A stretch of 23,712 nucleotides of DNA from DATKMS01 sp041497995 (lineage in GTDB: Bacteria > Desulfobacterota > Binatia > HRBIN30). The translations under genes were made by a program, and so were the position numbers. The notes beneath the pieces were generated by a model. It searched no databases, was not told the origin of the DNA, and was given only the letters and a program-made list of their open reading frames with translations. Below are positions 21,712 through 23,712 of this stretch, piece after piece (positions within the stretch are counted from its first letter, which is position 1; every line of letters begins with the position of its first letter). The DNA is taken from contig JBGQHM010000062.1 of NCBI GenBank assembly GCA_041497995.1, forward strand, positions 1-23,712, in the 5' to 3' direction.

Positions 21712-22008
21712 ATGATCCGCGTCGTGCTTCCGGCACATCTGCGCAAGCTGGCGCGCGTCGATCGCGAAGTGGAGCTCGAGGTCGAGGGCCAGGTCACGCA
21801 GCGCACGGTCCTCGACGCGCTCGAAGCCCGCTACCCGATGTTGCGCGGCACGATCCGCGACCAGGTCACGCAACGCCGCCGGCCGTTCGTACGGTTCTTC
21901 GCCTGCGAGGAGGATCTGTCGCACGAATCGCCGGACGCGCCGCTGCCCGACAAGGTCGCAACCGGAGCCGAGCCTTTCCTGATCGTCGGGGCGATGGCCG
22001 GCGGTTAG
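21712..22008 (+). CDS. MoaD/ThiS-family sulfur-carrier-like protein
   Basis: A 98-residue beta-grasp protein. Seen: IRVVLPAHLRKLARV, EVEGQVTQRTVLDALEARYPML, RRPFVRFFACEEDLS, then PLPDKVATGAEPFLIVGAMAGG as the end. The terminal Gly-Gly matches the thiocarboxylated or adenylated tail of MoaD, ThiS and other ubiquitin-like carriers, so the tail may be activated by an E1-like enzyme, though none is encoded nearby. No molybdopterin or thiamin genes are in the window, so a role in those pathways is not supported; a dedicated carrier working with the upstream propeller protein is possible. The start at 21712 uses GGGGAGAGG from the palindromic element, 7 bases away. Confidence 0.9.
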   Translation: MIRVVLPAHLRKLARVDREVELEVEGQVTQRTVLDALEARYPMLRGTIRDQVTQRRRPFVRFFACEEDLSHESPDAPLPDKVATGAEPFLIVGAMAGG

Positions 22009-22150
22009 CTCTTCTCGTTCCGCCCTCGTCTCGTTCGCGAGGCCCTACATCACGGGTCTCTACAGAATTTCCCTGCCTGTCCGTTTGCGCTGAGCTTGCG
22101 TTTCTTGGCAGATACATGTGTGACACACCTGGGGGGATGAGTCGTAGCGC

Positions 22151-23712
22151 ATGGGCAATCCACAGCCGCGGGTGTTCGTCAGCTACAGCCACCGGGACAA
22201 GGACCTTCTTCCTGCGCTTCTGGCGCAGCTTGGAGCGCTCCAACAGGCGGGCTTGCTCGACATCTGGGTGGACACGCGGATCGACGCCGGCGAGAAGTGG
22301 TATCCGGAGATCGAGGCGGCGATGCAGGGCGCGGCCGTCGCCGTCTGCCTCGTCTCGGAGTATTTCTTGGCGTCGGACTTCTGCACGAAGGAAGAGGTGC
22401 CGTTTCTCCTCAAACGCGCCGCGGAAGACGGCCTGCTGCTCATCCCCGTGCTGCTGAGCGATTGCCCGTGGTACGCGCACCGGTGGGTGGAAGAACGCCA
22501 GATGCTACCGGGCGGGGGCCAAAACGTGCGCTCCGACTACGCCGGCAACCCGGCCGCCGTCTTCGCCAGAGTCGCCAAGCGAATCTACGACAAGCTCAAC
22601 GATCCGAGCTACCAGCCGCCGGCGGCACCCGCGGTGTGGCCGGCGCTGTCCGCCGATCGGGTCGACCTCACCCGCTTGCCCGAAACCGGCGCGGCGCTGT
22701 TTGGACGCGACCGGGAGTTGCGGCTGCTCGACGACGCGTGGAGCCCGGCGCCGGACGCAGCCCAAGCTCGGATCGTCGCGTTCACTGCGAACGGCGGGGT
22801 CGGCAAGTCGACGCTCGTCAACCATTGGCTGCGCGACCTGGAGCGCGACCACTTTCGCGGTGCCACGCGCGTGTTCGGCTGGTCCTTCTACAGCCAGGGC
22901 GCACGCGAGGAAGGCATGGCCTCGGCCGACGCGTTCGTCGACGCCGCGCTGCGCTTCTTCGGCGACGCCGACCCGACCACCGGCTCGCCGTGGGACAAGG
23001 GCGAGCGGCTGGCCCGGCTGGTCGGCGCCGAGCGCGCCTTGCTCGTTCTCGATGGCCTGGAGCCGCTGCAGTCTGGACACGATTTCGACCGCGGCACGCT
23101 GCGCGATCCGTCTCTGTATACGCTCCTGCGCGGCCTGGCGCGGGGCTCGGCCGGGCTGTGCATCATCACGACACGCGAGCCGCTCCCCGATCTGAGCGGC
23201 CTCGCGGGCGTGACGTCCGTGGACCTCGACCAAATCACGCCCGAGGCCGGCCGCGCGCTGCTGCGCACAGCGCGGGTCGTCGGCACCGACACCGAGCTGG
23301 AGGTGCTCTCAGAGCGCTTCGGCCTCCACGCGCTAACCGTATCGCTCCTCGGCGTGTACCTCCATGAGACCGACCCCGCGCATGGCATCGGCCCGGCGCG
23401 AACGCTGGAGCAACGCTCCGGCGAGAGACCCATCGACCGAGTCCTCGCCGGCTTCGAGGAGATGCTCGCTGGCACCGCCGAGCTGGAGGTCCTGCGGTTG
23501 CTCGGCTTGTTCGACCGCCCCGCGGATGCCGGCTGTCTCGGCGCCTTGCGAACCAGGCCAGCGATCACCGGCCTCACCGACCGCGTAGTAAGATTGAAGG
23601 ACGCGGCCTGGCGCAACGTACTGACACGCTTGGAACGGCTCCGGCTCATCCATGTGCAGCGGAAGGCCAGCGGTCAATCAGGGACTCGCAAGCAGGAGGT
23701 CACAATCGATGC
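22151..23712 (+). CDS. TIR-domain STAND NTPase, 3' end cut by window
   Basis: 520 residues are visible from ATG 22151, with no stop before the window edge. Residues about 7-145 form a TIR domain: RVFVSYSHRDKDLL, LLDIWVDTRIDAGEKWYPEI, VAVCLVSEYFLASDFCTKEEVPF, IPVLLSDCPWY. Glu81 or Glu82 in CTKEEV fits the NAD-cleaving glutamate of bacterial TIRs. A short Pro-rich linker leads to an NTPase with GRDREL (185-190), Walker A ANGGVGKSTLV (213-223), Walker B ALLVLDGLEPL (about 296-306) and a sensor-like CIITTREPLPDL (337-348), as in NB-ARC/NACHT STAND proteins. The missing C-terminus would be expected to hold a repeat sensor such as TPRs. Known relatives trigger cell suicide by NAD depletion in antiphage defence. 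The ribosome binding site is weak. Confidence 0.92.
   Translation, partial: MGNPQPRVFVSYSHRDKDLLPALLAQLGALQQAGLLDIWVDTRIDAGEKWYPEIEAAMQGAAVAVCLVSEYFLASDFCTKEEVPFLLKRAAEDGLLLIPVLLSDCPWYAHRWVEERQMLPGGGQNVRSDYAGNPAAVFARVAKRIYDKLNDPSYQPPAAPAVWPALSADRVDLTRLPETGAALFGRDRELRLLDDAWSPAPDAAQARIVAFTANGGVGKSTLVNHWLRDLERDHFRGATRVFGWSFYSQGAREEGMASADAFVDAALRFFGDADPTTGSPWDKGERLARLVGAERALLVLDGLEPLQSGHDFDRGTLRDPSLYTLLRGLARGSAGLCIITTREPLPDLSGLAGVTSVDLDQITPEAGRALLRTARVVGTDTELEVLSERFGLHALTVSLLGVYLHETDPAHGIGPARTLEQRSGERPIDRVLAGFEEMLAGTAELEVLRLLGLFDRPADAGCLGALRTRPAITGLTDRVVRLKDAAWRNVLTRLERLRLIHVQRKASGQSGTRKQEVTID

Noticed and set aside
22297..23367. 356-residue plus-strand frame overlapping the TIR protein gene
   Set aside because: It is Arg/Gly/Ala-rich with no domain, while the overlapping frame has TIR and Walker motifs throughout.

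Overview
This is a GC-rich, gene-dense bacterial window with short gaps, many 4-bp ATGA start/stop overlaps and strong GGAGG-type ribosome binding sites. The gene mix (LLM-type F420/flavin oxidoreductase, several SnoaL/NTF2-like proteins, SRPBCC protein, ferredoxin-dependent 2-oxoacid oxidoreductase, ECF42-type sigma factor, large multi-PAS kinases) suggests a soil or sediment member of a deltaproteobacterial or Binatota-like lineage. That assignment is an inference from gene content; no rRNA, tRNA or other phylogenetic marker is present. No CRISPR array or transposase gene was seen.

Layout. (1) 1-2761: a minus-strand pair (SnoaL-like protein, then an LLM oxidoreductase cut by the window edge) diverges from two plus-strand genes, an endonuclease/exonuclease/phosphatase-fold enzyme and a second SnoaL-like protein. 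The two plus-strand genes carry near-identical 35-bp leaders. (2) 2856-5951: a large minus-strand kinase (receiver, five PAS domains, HisKA, ATPase) with a GC-rich palindrome inserted in frame in its ATPase domain. (3) 6558-12534: two divergent operons around a TetR-family gene. The left one encodes an SRPBCC protein, a D-2-hydroxyacid dehydrogenase and a cupin. The right one encodes TetR, nitroreductase, 2[4Fe-4S] ferredoxin, KorA, KorB and a cupin. A perfect 15-bp palindrome between the operons is the likely TetR operator. (4) 12535-14167: a sparse stretch with one small hypothetical gene, a possible gene relic and several perfect palindromes. (5) 14168-15700: an exported protein with two InlB-like cysteine-containing repeats and an 11-glycine linker, followed by a strong intrinsic terminator. 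(6) 15887-18208: a membrane hybrid histidine kinase with two receivers. (7) 18472-22008: an ECF42-type sigma factor and its DGPF/YCII partner on the minus strand, diverging from a BNR/Asp-box protein and a MoaD/ThiS-like protein ending in Gly-Gly. The gap between them has two outward-facing sites that fit the ECF42 promoter pattern. (8) 22151-end: a TIR-NTPase (STAND) protein, cut by the window edge, which looks like an immunity gene.

Two themes stand out. First, the ECF42 locus appears to control a BNR-MoaD gene pair as well as its usual DGPF partner. Second, short palindromic and heptameric repeats have spread through the region and contribute coding or translational sequence at four places: the kinase ATPase domain, the ferredoxin/KorA junction, the KorB N-terminus and the MoaD leader. 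A separate 76-78 bp dispersed repeat occurs in inverted orientation about 18.5 kb apart.
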